A stretch of 64,000 bases of DNA from Bombyx mori (GCF_030269925.1 NC_085130.1:4352501-4416500); one strand, 5' to 3'. Positions 22,920-34,596 are shown, numbered from the stretch's first letter. A program made the numbers and translations. The notes: generated from the sequence alone by a model not told the origin.

Positions 22920-23407
22920 GAATGGTAATGAATTGGTAGATATATGTATATAGATTTAGAGGTACAATAATGAAACTTCGAACTCGTGTTTTTAGTGAAT
23001 GGCAGCGTTTGTTACTCGAAAAAGAACTCAATTATGTCGGAAATTAGCTCGCTTTTTGACATAAAATTAAATTCATTAATTAAACTAATATGATATTCTT
23101 CAATAAAAGTAATTTAAGTAGTGCCTCTGATTCCCGAAAACCCTAATTCATACCACGTCTACTATATTTTAAAATAAGAATTTACTTGAGAAAAACGTCC
23201 GCAAAAGAGGAAGTTTTAAAAAAGACATGTGTAATCCGGTATGTTTTGTCGCGTTTGTTCCTAACAACTAATCTAAAGCCCGAGAGAGATAGAGATATAT
23301 ATTCTTCATCCCGTTGCGCTGAGAATAACTCCTACTACAGTCACTGAAGTGTTAAAAATAAATATCTCTGCCCGTACTCAAGTTTAAATGCACATATTTC
23401 GCGCATG

Positions 23408-23525
23408 AGGTTTTTTTTTTATTGCCGTTGTAGGCAGACGAGCATACGGCCCACCTGATGGTGAGTGGTTACCGTCGCCCATGGACTTCAGTAATGCCAG
23501 GGGCAGAGCCAAGCCGCTGCCTACT
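23408..23525 (-). repeat. Non-LTR retrotransposon 3' tail (family A)
   Basis: T-run then TTGCCGTTGTAGGCAGACGA through AGCCGCTGCCTAC. Confidence 0.75.
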
Positions 23526-23892
23526 TACTGCCTACTAGGTACTTAAAAGCTATTTGAAACTTTTTTCTAAACTTTTTCTCGTAATTTTCTAATTGGGTGA
23601 TAAAAGGCATGTAAAGTGTAGTAGCGGAGCGTAGATATCACAGCGTGACCCACTTTGAGACATGAGGTCGAAATCTCAATTTTACTTTAAAACAGATCTC
23701 ACTCTTTTCTCTCCTATCACTCTTCTCTCCCTCTCCTTCTCTCTTCGGAAAGCCTAACTGCTTGTCAGCGCAAAAAAGGCAGTATCGTAGGTGGCATTCA
23801 AATACTTGGGTAACCTTGGGAGTGGATGAAAACTGGACTGACTGTCTCTCTAACTGTTTCAAGAAACAATATTTTGACAAACAAAAATTCCT

Positions 23893-24092
23893 TCCTAAGC
23901 TGATGGTCTAAAGAGACCATGTCAGCATCGCCAGGGTAGTTGGTGAGCTCACGGGGCTCAAACCTGACGACGTTGCTAACACGAACCCTAGCAAGAGCCG
24001 TGCTTCGCAGAATCTACCACCGGATCGGAAAGGCGACCCACTGAGAAGATCCCTTCGTCGCAAGCGACGGGTTCGACGAGAACGATGACCGG
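23893..24092 (-). repeat. Non-LTR retrotransposon 3' tail (family B), rearranged
   Basis: Reverse-oriented GAGCTCACGGGGCTCAAACC, AATCTACCACCGGATCGG and GACCCACTGAGAAGATCC, then directly TCGCAAGCGACGGGTTCG, so part of the UTR is missing. Confidence 0.7.
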
Positions 24093-24387
24093 TTTTGACA
24101 ATACGGAGTCGTTGTCGAGTTTAGAACCGATAGTAACGCGATGAGTCTTACTCCATACCATTTCCTACAACTACGTGTATAAACTGCAGTTGAATTTACC
24201 GTCTTTTGCAACGATATAAAATGATTTATTCATGCACGCCTCATATACGAACAGCGTGTTTGTGTTTGTGCATCGCTTATGTAGTTATGAGACTTAAAAA
24301 TACACTTCACGCTTAAATAATGCACACGCCTTTTCTAAGTCGACATTGTGTATCGTTCCGAGGTAATTTTGTTTGTTTTATCAATAA

Positions 24388-24976
24388 CTAGCTTTTGCCC
24401 GCGACTCAGCCCGCGTGGAACTTTATACTTTGATATAACGCTAAGTTTTACGCCCCACTTCATTTACGTAGAAAGAGAAGATATTTTTGAATTATAGAAT
24501 GTTGAGGAGCTATTTAGACCCCTACTTTGAAACATACTTTATTGGTGCACCATTTGTATTGGTCTTACCGTGATGTTATATAGCCTATGGCCTTTCTCAA
24601 TAAATGGGCTGTTTTTTTTCTTTTTCTTTTTATTGCTAAGATGTGTGGACGAGCTCACAGCCCACCCGATATTAAGTGGTTACTGGAGCCCATAGACATC
24701 TACAACGTAAATGCGCCACCCACCTAGAGATATAAGTTCTAAGGTCTCAGTATAGTTACAACGGCTGCCCCACCCTTCAAGCCGAAACGCATTACTGCTT
24801 CACGGCAGAAACAGGCGGGGCTGTGGTACCTACCCGTGCAGCCTTACAAGAGGTCCTTCCACCAGTAATCCTTCCAGTGTCTAATACTGAAAGAATTTTT
24901 CAAAACGAGAATGTAATTCTGAAGATTAGCGCGTTCAAACAAACAAACTCTTCAGCTTTATAATATTAAGTATAGA
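24388..24976 (-). mobile_element. Helitron-like element (family H2), split by a Bm1-type SINE
   Basis: CTAGCTTTTGCCCGCGACTC at left; CAAACTCTTCAGCTTTATAA..TATAGA at right. The SINE at 24612-24867 is nested inside. Its right end is only 31 bases from the possible acceptor at 25007 before the first coding exon. Confidence 0.75.
24612..24867 (-). mobile_element. Bm1-type SINE body nested in a Helitron
   Basis: T-rich tail, body, boundary CCTTCCACCAGT. The Helitron sequence on both sides (AAATGGGCTG left; CAGTGTCTAATACTG right) resumes in register, so the SINE arrived later. Confidence 0.8.
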
Positions 24977-25235
24977 TTTACTTACGTACTTTTTAATATT
25001 GTTTCAGGTAAAGGACAGAGTAGAGAAGATTTGCAATAAAATGTGTTGTGAATATTCAAGATGGACGACGAATGGAAATTCGGATGGTGATTTCAAAATT
25101 CAAACAAAACTTGACGTAAATTGTAATCTAGAACATTCTATAAACAAAATGTGTTTTATTACGAAAGCGTGTAATAAACGATTGACGAGCAGATGCTGCA
25201 ATACATTGTTCCTTTTGTTGAGGATATCGGGCTTT

Positions 25236-25343
25236 ATGTCAGTTTTAGTGAAGCAATGGATGTTGTTTATCTTTTTTGTTAGTGTCAGTGCCAGTGTCAG
25301 TGCGTTTGGGGAGCAACGGTTCGCGCTAGAACCTCAAGATCAG
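25236..25343 (+). CDS. kirre/rst: Kirre/Roughest-family Ig receptor, exon 1 (signal peptide)
   Basis: First recognised coding exon of an IRM-family adhesion receptor, a type I membrane protein that in insects mediates myoblast fusion and cell sorting. From ATG 25236 it encodes 36 residues: a short n-region (VKQW), a hydrophobic core (MLFIFFVSV), a likely cleavage site after SVSA, then mature sequence FGEQRFALEPQDQ. The QRFA-EPQDQ stretch is characteristic of the family. The exon ends in CAG followed by GTGAG, phase 0. The frame is open upstream to about 25008, just after a possible acceptor (TTTCAG at 25002-25007), with in-frame ATGs at 25041 and 25149. I chose 25236 because it puts a signal peptide at the N-terminus. 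A longer N-terminus or a 5' UTR exon starting at 25008 is possible. Whether the orthologue is kirre or rst cannot be decided here. Confidence 0.82.
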
Positions 25344-25497
25344 GTGAGACATTTTTTTCTTACATTTAAGGGTTTTTTTAACTATCGGAGTTGAGCTTTA
25401 AACCCGCCCGACCTGAGTCCATAGATAACGTGAGGTCAGTATTAAAACTTACGAGAACTTTATCACTACAAATTACTCAATGTCTCAAGAAAGATTA

Positions 25498-25735
25498 TTT
25501 TGACGTGACAACGTCTTATAATTCGATGGATCCGGCTGCACGCACGAAAAAACAAGACTGCGGCGCTACCTCACTATGAGGCGTTCCATTTAAGGCTTGA
25601 AGTGCAAGCGAGAGCGCGCAACGAGCGACAAAGAGGCACAATCGGCCTCCGCGTTCGGCAGCGTTCGACATCTGTCTCTCTCCTACTAGAGTGAGCGATG
25701 CATCCGCGTGGACAGCTGCTATACAATAATACATT
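25498..25735 (-). repeat. Inverted repeat pair, left arm (about 235 bp)
   Basis: Reverse complement closely matches 28992-29231. Outer end TTTGACGTGACAACGTCTTA; inner end TGCTATACAATAATACAT. Unusually GC-rich for the region. The same minus-strand frame is open in both arms (IAAVHADASL.VGERQMSNA). Confidence 0.72.
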
Positions 25736-25944
25736 TACATGTTTTCGTCAAGTATGAAGTTCAGTGAAAAGTGAATGTGGTGTCAATTGTTTATAGCAAC
25801 GATAATTGCGAGAACTGAAAAATGAAACCATTCCATCAGTATTTTCTTATGACGTTGTCACGTTCAACTATCGTCAGTAAGCCGACTTTACAGACAACCG
25901 ATTTTTTTTATTTAACACAACGCATCCTACTCCGTACGATTTCT

Positions 25945-26060
25945 CTGGTGGTACGAATGGATGGCGACATTCACGTTGTGTGCGTACTTCAAGCAAGAAA
26001 GCACTTTAAGCTAGATGGGCTGTAAGTTCGTTCAGACATCCACGACATGAAATAAAATAA
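25945..26060 (+). repeat. Old Bm1-type SINE relic
   Basis: GGCGACATTCACGTTGTG, then AGATGGGCTGTAAGTTCG and an AATAAAATAAAA tail match the 3' part of the body. Confidence 0.5.
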
Positions 26061-26244
26061 AATCCCTTTTAGTTTTTTGTATATCACACGAAGTCCCACT
26101 GGTCCAATTAAATTAAGACGATATTGGACTTCATCACCAATCCACCGCGGACAGGAATGAATGGAGGGATATGGTCTGAACTAAAATTCTCCGTAAAGGT
26201 CACGACCCTCAAAACTGAGGAACAAGATGTAAAGAGGAGGAGGT

Positions 26245-26497
26245 TTTTTTTTATTTTTATTTATTACTTATATGGGTGGACGAGCTCACAGCCCACCTGG
26301 TGTTAAGTGGTTACTGGAGCCCATAGACATTTACAACGCAAATGCGCCACCCACCTTGAGATATAAGTTCTAAGGTCTCAGTATAGTTACAACGGCTGCC
26401 CCACCCTTCAGGCCAAAACGCATTACTGCTTCACGCCAGAAATAGGCGGGGTGGTGGTACCTACCCGTGCGGACTCACATGAGGTCCTACCACCAGT
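26245..26497 (-). mobile_element. Bm1-type SINE body (headless)
   Basis: T-rich tail, body, boundary CCTACCACCAGT. In intron 1. Confidence 0.8.
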
Positions 26498-27361
26498 ACA
26501 AGGATATGAAACAAACTCTGATAAAAATCTTGTTCGTTTCTGCTATACATGACTGATCGGAAATCAAATACGCCTCTAAATTGTTTCCCAAATTTCCGGG
26601 CCAGAGTTCCACTTACCCAACTGCGTTACCAATAAACCACCGGGCAATCCTATTCATCCGGATTACAAACAAAACGCTTCGAATCAAATCAATACCGACT
26701 GTATTTTCTCTTGCTCTACTAATTAAAACAATGCAATTGCGATCCGCGATAAGTGCTTTATGCTTATACTGTTTTCGGGACGTATTTGTAAATTAATTTC
26801 GGATTTGTGTTTTATTATTATTTACTCCGGTGTCCACTTAACACCAGATGGGCCGTGATCTTGTCGATCAATCTTAGCTATAGTAAAAAACAAGATCACT
26901 GTTCCACCCCATAATTTTCATGAAAAAATTCCGTCTAATATCCTACGTAAAATGTTTTCGGAAACAGAATTGAGACGTGTGTATTTCCGATGAGAACGTT
27001 CAATGAAAGCTATTTTTATCAGTTTAGATATGCAAACTAGTTTATCTTCCACAAAGCGTTAGATTATGCCAAATATCAGTAAGCAATACATGATGGATGT
27101 GTGATGTCTTAGCGCTAAATATTTCAGCTAGTCGCATAGTGAAGACATTGTATTCTTTGCAATTATGTTTCCCGCAACGACGACTCTTTGCTGATGTGTA
27201 ACGCTAATGTCTAGAATAAAACTGAACCGTGAAATTCACATTAAAACAAACGCTAACTGCATGTGGCGTCATTTTATCAAAACATTGCTAGTTGATAACT
27301 AATTTTGTAATTAAAAGTCGCGTATGTTATTATAAACAAAACAAAAACTTAGATAAAGCTC

Positions 27362-27802
27362 ATGCGAACCCTTATCTTCTCCATATTCTTGTACGCTTCT
27401 GAGACGTGGACCCTCAAGGCCCGTACCCGATCGAGAATTGAGGCATTTGAAATGTGGTGTTGGCGCAAAATGTTGGGCGTATAATGGACGGAGCGCCGAA
27501 CAAATGTGTCAATTCTCGAGGAGCTAAACGTCAAGATCCGTCTATTTACGATCTGTATGCAGCGTCTCCTCAAGTACTTCGGACATGTGATCCGACGAAA
27601 TCCTGACAACTTGGAAAAACTAATAGTTGTAGGTCACGTGGAAGGAAAGAGAAGTCGAGGAAGATTGCCAACCAGGTGGACGGACATTGTCAAGGAGGCC
27701 ACAAACACCAGCGTCCCGGGTGCCATTAAGCAGGCCGAATGCAGGCAACATTGGAGGAAGCTGGTGCAAAAACTAGACCAAGGTGGTCACGACCTTCAGT
27801 AA
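27362..27802 (+). pseudogene. RTE-clade retrotransposon polymerase C-terminus, one in-frame stop
   Basis: Reads MRTLIFSIFLYASETWTL, then RIEAFEMWCWRKMLGV, a TAA at 27481, then TERRTNVSILEELNVKIRLF, LLKYFGHVIRRNPDNLEKL and EGKRSRGRLPTRWTDIVKEA, and ends at 27802. The YASETWTL, FGH-RR and GKRSRGR-P-RW motifs are typical of RTE-clade ORF2 C-termini. No catalytic core is retained. In intron 1. Confidence 0.75.
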
Positions 27803-27956
27803 TGAGGAAGCGACGTAGAAGAAGAAGAAGATGTTATTGTAAATATAATGTCGCACAATATTCAAATGTCGACGAATAGCACTTTAGTCATTCGCGACCA
27901 CGAATACTGTAAAGGATTCGAAGCGTTGGAAGTTCTGTAAGAAATAAATAACTGTG

Positions 27957-28089
27957 TTATGGGTATTAGAGACTGACATACATACTTACATAGATAATAA
28001 ACAAGCAAACTTCATCATACGAATGTTTGCCCGTTGCGAAAATCGAACCCACGACCATCAGCGCTAACTAGCGCACCACCGAGTCAGTC
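27957..28089 (-). mobile_element. tRNA-derived SINE (family S3)
   Basis: GACTGACATACATACTTACA, CATACGAATGTTTGCCCG, AATCGAACCCACGACCATCA and GCGCACCACCGAGTCAG match the S3 copy at 3654. In intron 1. Confidence 0.6.
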
Positions 28090-28991
28090 TAAATAGAAAA
28101 ACCCGACATTAATTCGCAAAAGTAGTTTTAATTTACGTGTTCCCGAAACCAAAGACAAAGTACATACCTCATTAATTTTAATTACTAAATTTAAAAAAAA
28201 ACACGTGTGGCATTCGGAGACTGCCGCGGTAAAGCTATTATTGCATAGCATTTTGTACCAAATTATGCAATTATAAATCGACAATAATAATTTAATATTA
28301 AAACAACAATAAAATAAGACCACTCTATATTTATAAATATTAACAAAAGCAGAACATTAACTGTCCCCTTCACACTCATAACCTAGACCGCGCGAGGGAG
28401 AGATGGGCAGACTTTTCATGATGTGTATGCGGCAGTGCGACGTCACGCCGCGTGCTTATTCACAAACACTACACAAGCGCAACTTGTGAATGTGTGGAAT
28501 GCGAGCTACATAGTAGGCTTAGTGGGGGTGTCAGGTTATTTTCGTTACGGAATTTCTTTATTCAGTCGCCGCGCTCAAGGCCCGCGATAAAATCTATGCA
28601 ATAGCATAAAAAAAACGATGATATGACATCAAAATACTCGGCTAATCTTTAATGGTTCAAAACAATAGGCAACTGAAAGGTTGTTTATTATTATTTATTT
28701 GGACTACTCCGCTCTTCAAATATAGACAAATGTTGGATAATACCAAAGGTTTTCTGATTCCTCTCCTGACCGATCTGCATTAAATTAAATTCGTCGAGAA
28801 TTTCATTGGCAAGCGTTATATTAATCAGTTTTGTGTATTATTGAAGCATTCTGAACAAGGGAACGTATAATCTCTGTTTTCCATTTGTATTTGGTTACTA
28901 AATAAACATTTTGAAATTGTTAGCCGCGTATCGCAGATCGTGTTAAGAGATAAACAATGATTTTGGGTTTTATTTATCTCTCCTTATTTTT
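28090..28991. other. Intron 1 segment, unassigned
   Basis: A GC-richer patch at 28380-28600 (GACGTCACGCCGCGTGC, short palindrome near ACAAGCGCAACTTGT) may be part of an unrecognised element. No gene. Confidence 0.4.
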
Positions 28992-29231
28992 CATGTATTA
29001 TTGTATAGCAGCTGTCCACGCGGATGCATCGCTCACTCAAGTAGGAGAGAGACAGATGTCGAACGCTGCCGAACGCGGAGGCCGATTGTGCCTCTTTGTC
29101 GCTCATTGCGCGCTCTCGCTTGCATTTCAAGCCTTAAATGGAACGCCTCAGAGTGAGGTAACGCCGCATTAGTCATGTTTTTTTTTGCGTGCAGCCGGCT
29201 CCACTAATTATAAGACGTTGTCACGTCAATG
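28992..29231 (+). repeat. Inverted repeat pair, right arm (about 235 bp)
   Basis: Opposite-strand counterpart of 25498-25735, with small indels (a longer T-run near 29180). Outer end ATAAGACGTTGTCACGTCAA. The 3.26 kb between the arms holds a Bm1-type SINE, an RTE-clade tail and a tRNA-derived SINE. Confidence 0.72.
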
Positions 29232-29340
29232 ATAAAAATAGACAATTTACACGGCCTTGTGCAATATTGCGAATCCAGATAGCCCCAGCTATTTCAGTAG
29301 CGAAGTGATCTTGCATTCTAGCTTTGGGAATAGGACAGTA

Positions 29341-29619
29341 TCTATACTAATATTATAAAGCTGAAAAGTTTGTTTGTTTGAACACGCTAAGATCAGGAAC
29401 TACTAGTCCGATTTGAAAAATTATTTTAGAGTTAGATAGCCTATTTATTGAGGAAGGCAATAGACCTGAAGGCAATATCATCATGAGACGAATACAAGTA
29501 GTACCAATAAAGAATGTTTCAAAATATTTTCACTTTCTACGTTAATGAAGTGGGGGGTAAAATTTAGTGCTATTCTAAAGTAGCTATTCCACGCGGACGG
29601 AGTCGCGGGCAAAAGCTAG
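29341..29619 (+). mobile_element. Helitron-like element (family H2)
   Basis: TCTATACTAATATTATAAAG to CACGCGGACGGAGTCGCGGG..AAGCTAG, with A before and T after. In intron 1. Confidence 0.77.
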
Positions 29620-29772
29620 TCTTTTATATATGAGACATCGAGAACTAGTTCCTAGTGAGCATTTAACGCCAATTTGGTGCTCACCCATTACTGCTGACGA
29701 TACCGCCAATAATATAGCGTCCTTTACCAATTTTGCGAGCGACTTTTTCTTTTACCACGGAAGTTGCACGGA

Positions 29773-30079
29773 AGTCGTCGTGGCCTTGAGGATAAGACGT
29801 CCGGTGCATACGTGTTGAGCGATGCACACCGATGTTCGAATCTCAGGCGAGTACCAATTTTTGTAATGAAATACGTACTCCACAAATGTTCACGATTGAC
29901 TTCCACGGTGAAGGAATAACATCGTGTAATAAAAATCAAACCCGCAAAATTATAATTTGCGTAATTACTGGTAGGACCTCTTGTGAGTCCGCACGGGTAG
30001 GTACCACCACTCTGCCTATTTCAGCCGTGAAGCAGTAATGCGTTTCGGTTTGAAAGGTGGGGCAGCCGTTGTAACTATA
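29773..30079 (+). mobile_element. Bm1-type SINE, 3'-truncated
   Basis: Head, linker and first part of the body are present; identity ends at GTTGTAACTATAG. In intron 1. Confidence 0.8.
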
Positions 30080-30718
30080 GCTTACTATGCTTAGTTGTAA
30101 CTATGCTTAGTTTGCCTTTGCAGTCCGTTGGTACGTACCTTCCGAATTTATACCAACATTTTTCTGTCTTAATTTCCAGGGAAAACTTGAGAAGCTTGTT
30201 GTGGTAAATATTTACTCGTCACAGAAAAGGATACCAAGGAGTTTTTAATATAATACCTTACGTTGCCGTCATTGCCTTACGTTTTCCGGATATTCTAATG
30301 TTACTACGAATCATATTTTGTAATGTTAATATTAAATCCGTTAAGAAGGAAAAAATATTGACCTCTTTTAATCGTGTTCCGCGCGCAAATATTTGGCGTA
30401 ATCGACGATGGCTCGCGCGGTGTACTTAATAAAAGTTACTTAATCATCAGAGATGTCGGCTTAGGTGCAAGTAATTCCCAAAGCAGCCATGCTCGTCGGG
30501 TCAGCAGAGTTACGTACAACCATCCCAACTATTTATACAATTTGTTTTCACAGTATCATACCTACAAGTGGAAAATGCTATAAATTTGTTTATACATTTC
30601 AGTAAAAAGCACTTAAAAATTGAGTAGGTACATTTTTAATCGACTTAAAAAAGAGGAGTGTTTTTGATTCGGCTCTATTTTTTGCTGCGTGTCAATTCAG
30701 AACCTGTTTATATGTTTA

Positions 30719-31012
30719 CTAGCTGACCCGGGAGACTTTGTAGTGCCTCAATCGATAAATAAATTGTATAAAATAAACTTAAAACAAACAAAAGAAATCT
30801 GTCCGATGGGGTACACATCAAATGAAAAACAATATTGTTATTTTTATTTAATTCCGAGCATTTTCATATTTATCTACCTTTTAAACCTTCTCTGGACTTC
30901 CACAAATAATTCAAGACCAAAATTAGCCAAATCGGTCCAGCCATTCTCGAGTTTTAGCGAGACTAACGAACAGCAATTCATTTTTATATATATACTTATA
31001 GATAGATATAGA
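30719..31012 (-). mobile_element. CTAG-ended Helitron-like element (family H5)
   Basis: CTAGCTGACCCGGGAGACTT at left, AAATCGGTCCAGCCATTCTC and TTTTAGCGAGACTAACGAAC inside, (TA)/(GATA) tract to TATAGA at right. In intron 1. Confidence 0.6.
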
Positions 31013-31059
31013 TTTGAAAACTGATGCTTATCATGTGGTCCCATTTAAATTTTATTAAA

Positions 31060-31326
31060 ATCTGGCCAGATCTACTGACGATGCTTTTAGGTAACTCAAG
31101 CACCGGTTATCGTTCTTGTCGAACCCGTCACTTGCGACAAAGAGCTCGGCGAGTAAATTAACCCACAGACACAGCCCACTGAGTTTCTCGCCGGATCTTC
31201 TCAGTGGGTCGCGTTTCCGATCCGGTGGTAGATTCTGCGAAGCAATGCTCTTGCTAGGGTTAGCGTTAGCAACGTCGTCAGGTTTGAGCTCCGTGAGCTC
31301 ATCTAGCTATTAGGTAGGAAAAAAAG
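31060..31326 (+). repeat. Non-LTR retrotransposon 3' tail (family B)
   Basis: CAAGCACCGGTTATCGTTCT, CACAGCCCACTGAGTTTCTC and GGTAGATTCTGCGAAGCAAT, ending TTAGGTAGG plus A-run. In intron 1. Confidence 0.72.
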
Positions 31327-31375
31327 GGATTCTGCGATTTTCACTGCGCATTTTACTGCGCTTGCCAGTTATACA

Positions 31376-31577
31376 ACCACCCCGCCTATTTCCGCCGTGA
31401 AGCAGTAATGCGTTTCGGTTCGAAGGGTGGGGTAGCCGTTGTAACTATACTGAGACCTTAGAACTTATATCTAGGTGGGTGGCGCATTTACGTTGTAGAT
31501 GTCTATGGGCTCCAGTAACCACTTAACATCAGGTGGGCTGTGAGCTCGTCCATCTACTTAAGCAATAAATAAATAAA
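31376..31577 (+). mobile_element. Bm1-type SINE body, slightly 5'-truncated
   Basis: Starts within the body (CCACCCCGCCTATTTCC) and ends AAGCAATAAATAAATAAA. In intron 1, 170 bases before exon 2. Confidence 0.8.
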
Positions 31578-31749
31578 ACCTTAATAATGCATAATATATT
31601 TAATTCACTTTGACTGCATTGATGATATTGTAATTTGATTTTGTTGAAGTTCTTTTTCTTTTCCATAAAAAATGTTGTATTATAAATTTATTGTACTACG
31701 TCTCAACTCGTTTGGACCGTGAAAATAACGTAACATTATTTTTTTTCAG

Positions 31750-31900
31750 ACCGCCATATTAGGTTCCAGAGTGATCCTTCCGTGCAGAGTTGAGGAGAAG
31801 GCTGGGCAACTTCAGTGGACTAAGGATGACTTTGGACTCGGTACACACCGCCATCTGGCCGGATACGAGCGCTACAAAATGATTGGCAGCGACGAAGAAG
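31750..31900 (+). CDS. kirre/rst: Kirre/Roughest-family Ig receptor, exon 2 (Ig domain 1, first half)
   Basis: Fifty codons plus one base, continuing in phase from exon 1 after a T-rich acceptor ending CAG (31747-31749). It encodes TAILGSRVILPCRV, the first Ig cysteine, followed by QLQWTKDDFGLG, a hallmark of Kirre/Roughest domain 1, then GYERYKMIGSDEE. The donor is GAAG followed by GTGGG, phase 1. The exon is free of stops and its motifs match the family closely. It is flanked by a 6.4-kb intron on the left and a 2.7-kb intron on the right, both full of repeats. Confidence 0.93.
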
Positions 31901-32006
31901 GTGGGTTTTGACAGTACAGTGCGCTGATAAAACAGTGCTTGGTGCTTGCAAGCTATACCAAACAAAACCAAAAGTGTCTTTGGCCACTTTGGTCTCGGCT
32001 TTTTTA

Positions 32007-32248
32007 CTGGTGGTAGGACCTCTTGTGAGTCAGCACGGGTAGGTACCACCGCCCCGCCTGTTTCTGCCGTGAAGCAATAATGCGTTTTGGTTTGAAGGGT
32101 GGGGCAGCCGTTGCAACTATACTAAGACCTTAGAACTCATATCTCAAGGTGGGTGGCGCATTTACATTGTAGATGTCTATGGGCTCCGGTAACCACTTAA
32201 AATCAGATGGGCCGTAAGCTCGTCCATCCATCTAAGCTATAAAAAAAA
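32007..32248 (+). mobile_element. Bm1-type SINE body (headless)
   Basis: Boundary ACTGGTGGTAGGACC at left, A-run at right. In intron 2, 106 bases after exon 2. Confidence 0.81.
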
Positions 32249-32520
32249 CGTATTCACCGAAGTTCCTATATTTTTAAAAAGGTTAGGCATCAGTGGACTA
32301 TTTTTTTAAAATTACAATTCCTACCAAAAGTCTTTCCCGAGCTAAGACTTATCCTATGATTTGTGGTTGCCGTAAACTTACATGTACGAGACAAGAGCGC
32401 TCAAAACTCAAAAATTATCATTCAAAGAGACACCAGCTCTAGCCGGTTGACGAACTTGAAATGCGTAGTACATTAGCCACGGTAACTAAATATTACGCGA
32501 ATCGTAGATATATTATTGAA

Positions 32521-32857
32521 CTAGCAACCCGCCCTCGCTTCGCTTCGGAAAGATTACATTTTATTATTGATAGCTGAGTCCCGCAATGTAACCCGCGGTT
32601 ATTGACGGTACCGCGAGTGACGCCGCGAGGCGAAGCTAGTCTAAAAAAAGGAGCCTAAGTTACAGTTACTGTCAGTGAAAGTCCCGTCAAAATCGGTCCA
32701 GCCGTTCCAGAGATTAGCCGGAACAAACAGACAGACAGACAAAAATTGTAAAAAATGTTATTTTGGTGTATGTACCGTATGCATGAATATGCATGTAGTA
32801 AAAAGCGGTTGTTTCAATATTACAAACAGACGCTCCGATTTTATTTATATGTATAGA
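32521..32857 (-). mobile_element. CTAG-ended Helitron-like element (family H4)
   Basis: CTAGCAACCCGCCCTCGCTT at left, AAAATCGGTCCAGCCGTTCC inside, a CAGA repeat, and TTATTTATATGTATAGA at right (TC reversed). A second CTAG at about 32635 may mark an alternative end. In intron 2. Confidence 0.62.
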
Positions 32858-33579
32858 TATACAAATTTCGAAATGGGCACATGTCGCATATTTTGTCAAA
32901 TACGTTTTTTCATGTACATGTAGTTTTGAGGCTTACCTACACCCATTTTATAATAATTCCAGTAATTTCCAATTGCTAATTAAGTAACACTAAAATATAT
33001 TATCTCAAAAGTTATTATTTTAAATTTTACACTGCTTTAGAAAATAATCAGTTTTTTTTTTCATTTCCTGAACATTTTATATTTTCGGAGATGTGCCCTT
33101 TTCGAAATTGCATATTCAATTAAAAGTAAATTTACGATTTAATCTCTCGTTTATGATATTATCATTATATTATCATATCCGATGTTTCGAATACTATATT
33201 TCGATTTTTGGGAGTAGTTTAAACTTTTGAGCGCCGTCGATAGATCGATTCTCTATTAATACGTATAAAGTGCGAAGCGTCGGAATACCGACTATCATTA
33301 TAGGTGTCGACCTGTACGGACGTATGTATAACGTTTTTAATTGAAAAATAACATTTATAAATAACAATTTCAAATTATTTTACTGTCGATTGAGCATTAA
33401 TTTTTGTATTTTTTAAATTCTAATTTTTTATAAGGTAGCTTTTTTCAAAAATCCTTTTGGCAATTTATGCAAAATATGTAAAAATAAACTCAGCACTAAA
33501 AGGGTTAAATTAGTTTGAATTATGTTAATAGGATGTTATTTTGAAGAGATTTGTAAAGAAGCGCTTCGCACCATCGCTC
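32858..33579. other. Intron 2 segment, very AT-rich
   Basis: No gene or recognised repeat. Confidence 0.45.
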
Positions 33580-33901
33580 AACAAATGTTCACGATTGACT
33601 TCCACGGTGAAGGAATAACATCGTGTAATAAAATCAAACCCGCAAAATTATAATTTGCGTAATTACTGGTGGTAGGACCTCATGTGAGTCCGCACGGGTA
33701 GGTACTACCGCCGCGCCTATTTCTGCCGTGAAGCAGTAATGCGTTTCGGCTTCAAGTGTAACTATACTGAGACCTTACAACTTATATCTCAAGGTGGGTG
33801 GCGCATTTACGTTGTAAATGTCTATGGGCTCCAGTAACCACTTAACGCCAGGTGGGCTGTGAGCTCGTCCACCTATCTAAGCAATAAAAAATAAAATAAA
33901 A
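33580..33901 (+). mobile_element. Bm1-type SINE lacking the tRNA head
   Basis: Starts in the linker (CAACAAATGTTCACGATTG) and includes body and A-rich tail. In intron 2. Confidence 0.8.
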
Positions 33902-34123
33902 AACACGCGACTCAATGATCTGTTCGAATATTATTCTTATAAATCCCGCGTTTAAATAGCATAGGGAGAGTCTTTGCGAGTCTGCAGCAAAACCGCAGAT
34001 TATTTAAGTCTAGTTGCGCCGCTGCATTCCGAGGGGAACGATGATCTGTCGATATTTTTAGTATGACTAGCATCTGACATAGGGACTTTGTTTTGTTTCG
34101 AGAATGTTCTGAGCAGGCAGCAG

Positions 34124-34440
34124 TTTTTTTTATTGCCCTTGTAGGCAGACGAGCATACGGCCCACCTGATGGTGAGTGGTTACTGTCGCCCATGGACTTC
34201 AGCATTGCCAGGGCAGAGCCAAGCCGCTGCCTACCGCTTAATACTCTCCAGAAGCCTTGTTTGAAGAAGGACATGTCATAGCGTTCGGGAAACACCGTAG
34301 AGGGGAGCTCATTCCATAGCCGGATGGTACGTGGTAAAAAATACCTCTGGAAACGCACTGTGGATGACCGCAGTGGCTCCAAGTAGTATGAATGAACTCT
34401 AGCCCGGTGGCGGGCGGTGCGATGGTAAAAACGAGATGTC
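34124..34440 (-). mobile_element. Non-LTR retrotransposon 3' end (family A) with C-terminal coding part
   Basis: Same structure as 19431-19790: T-run, 3' UTR, then minus-strand coding sequence with FLPRTIRLWNELPSTVFPERY and DMSFFKQGFWRVLSGRQR. In intron 2, 156 bases before exon 3. Confidence 0.75.
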
Positions 34441-34596
34441 GGTATCATCGATTATTACGATTAGATATTACGATTTACATATTCGTACAGATAAAATGAA
34501 GCAACCTCTAATCAAATCTCTGGAAACGAACCTGAGAAAATACGATTTCTATGATATTAATTTTTTGCTCATCATCCATTACTGATCTTGTTATAG

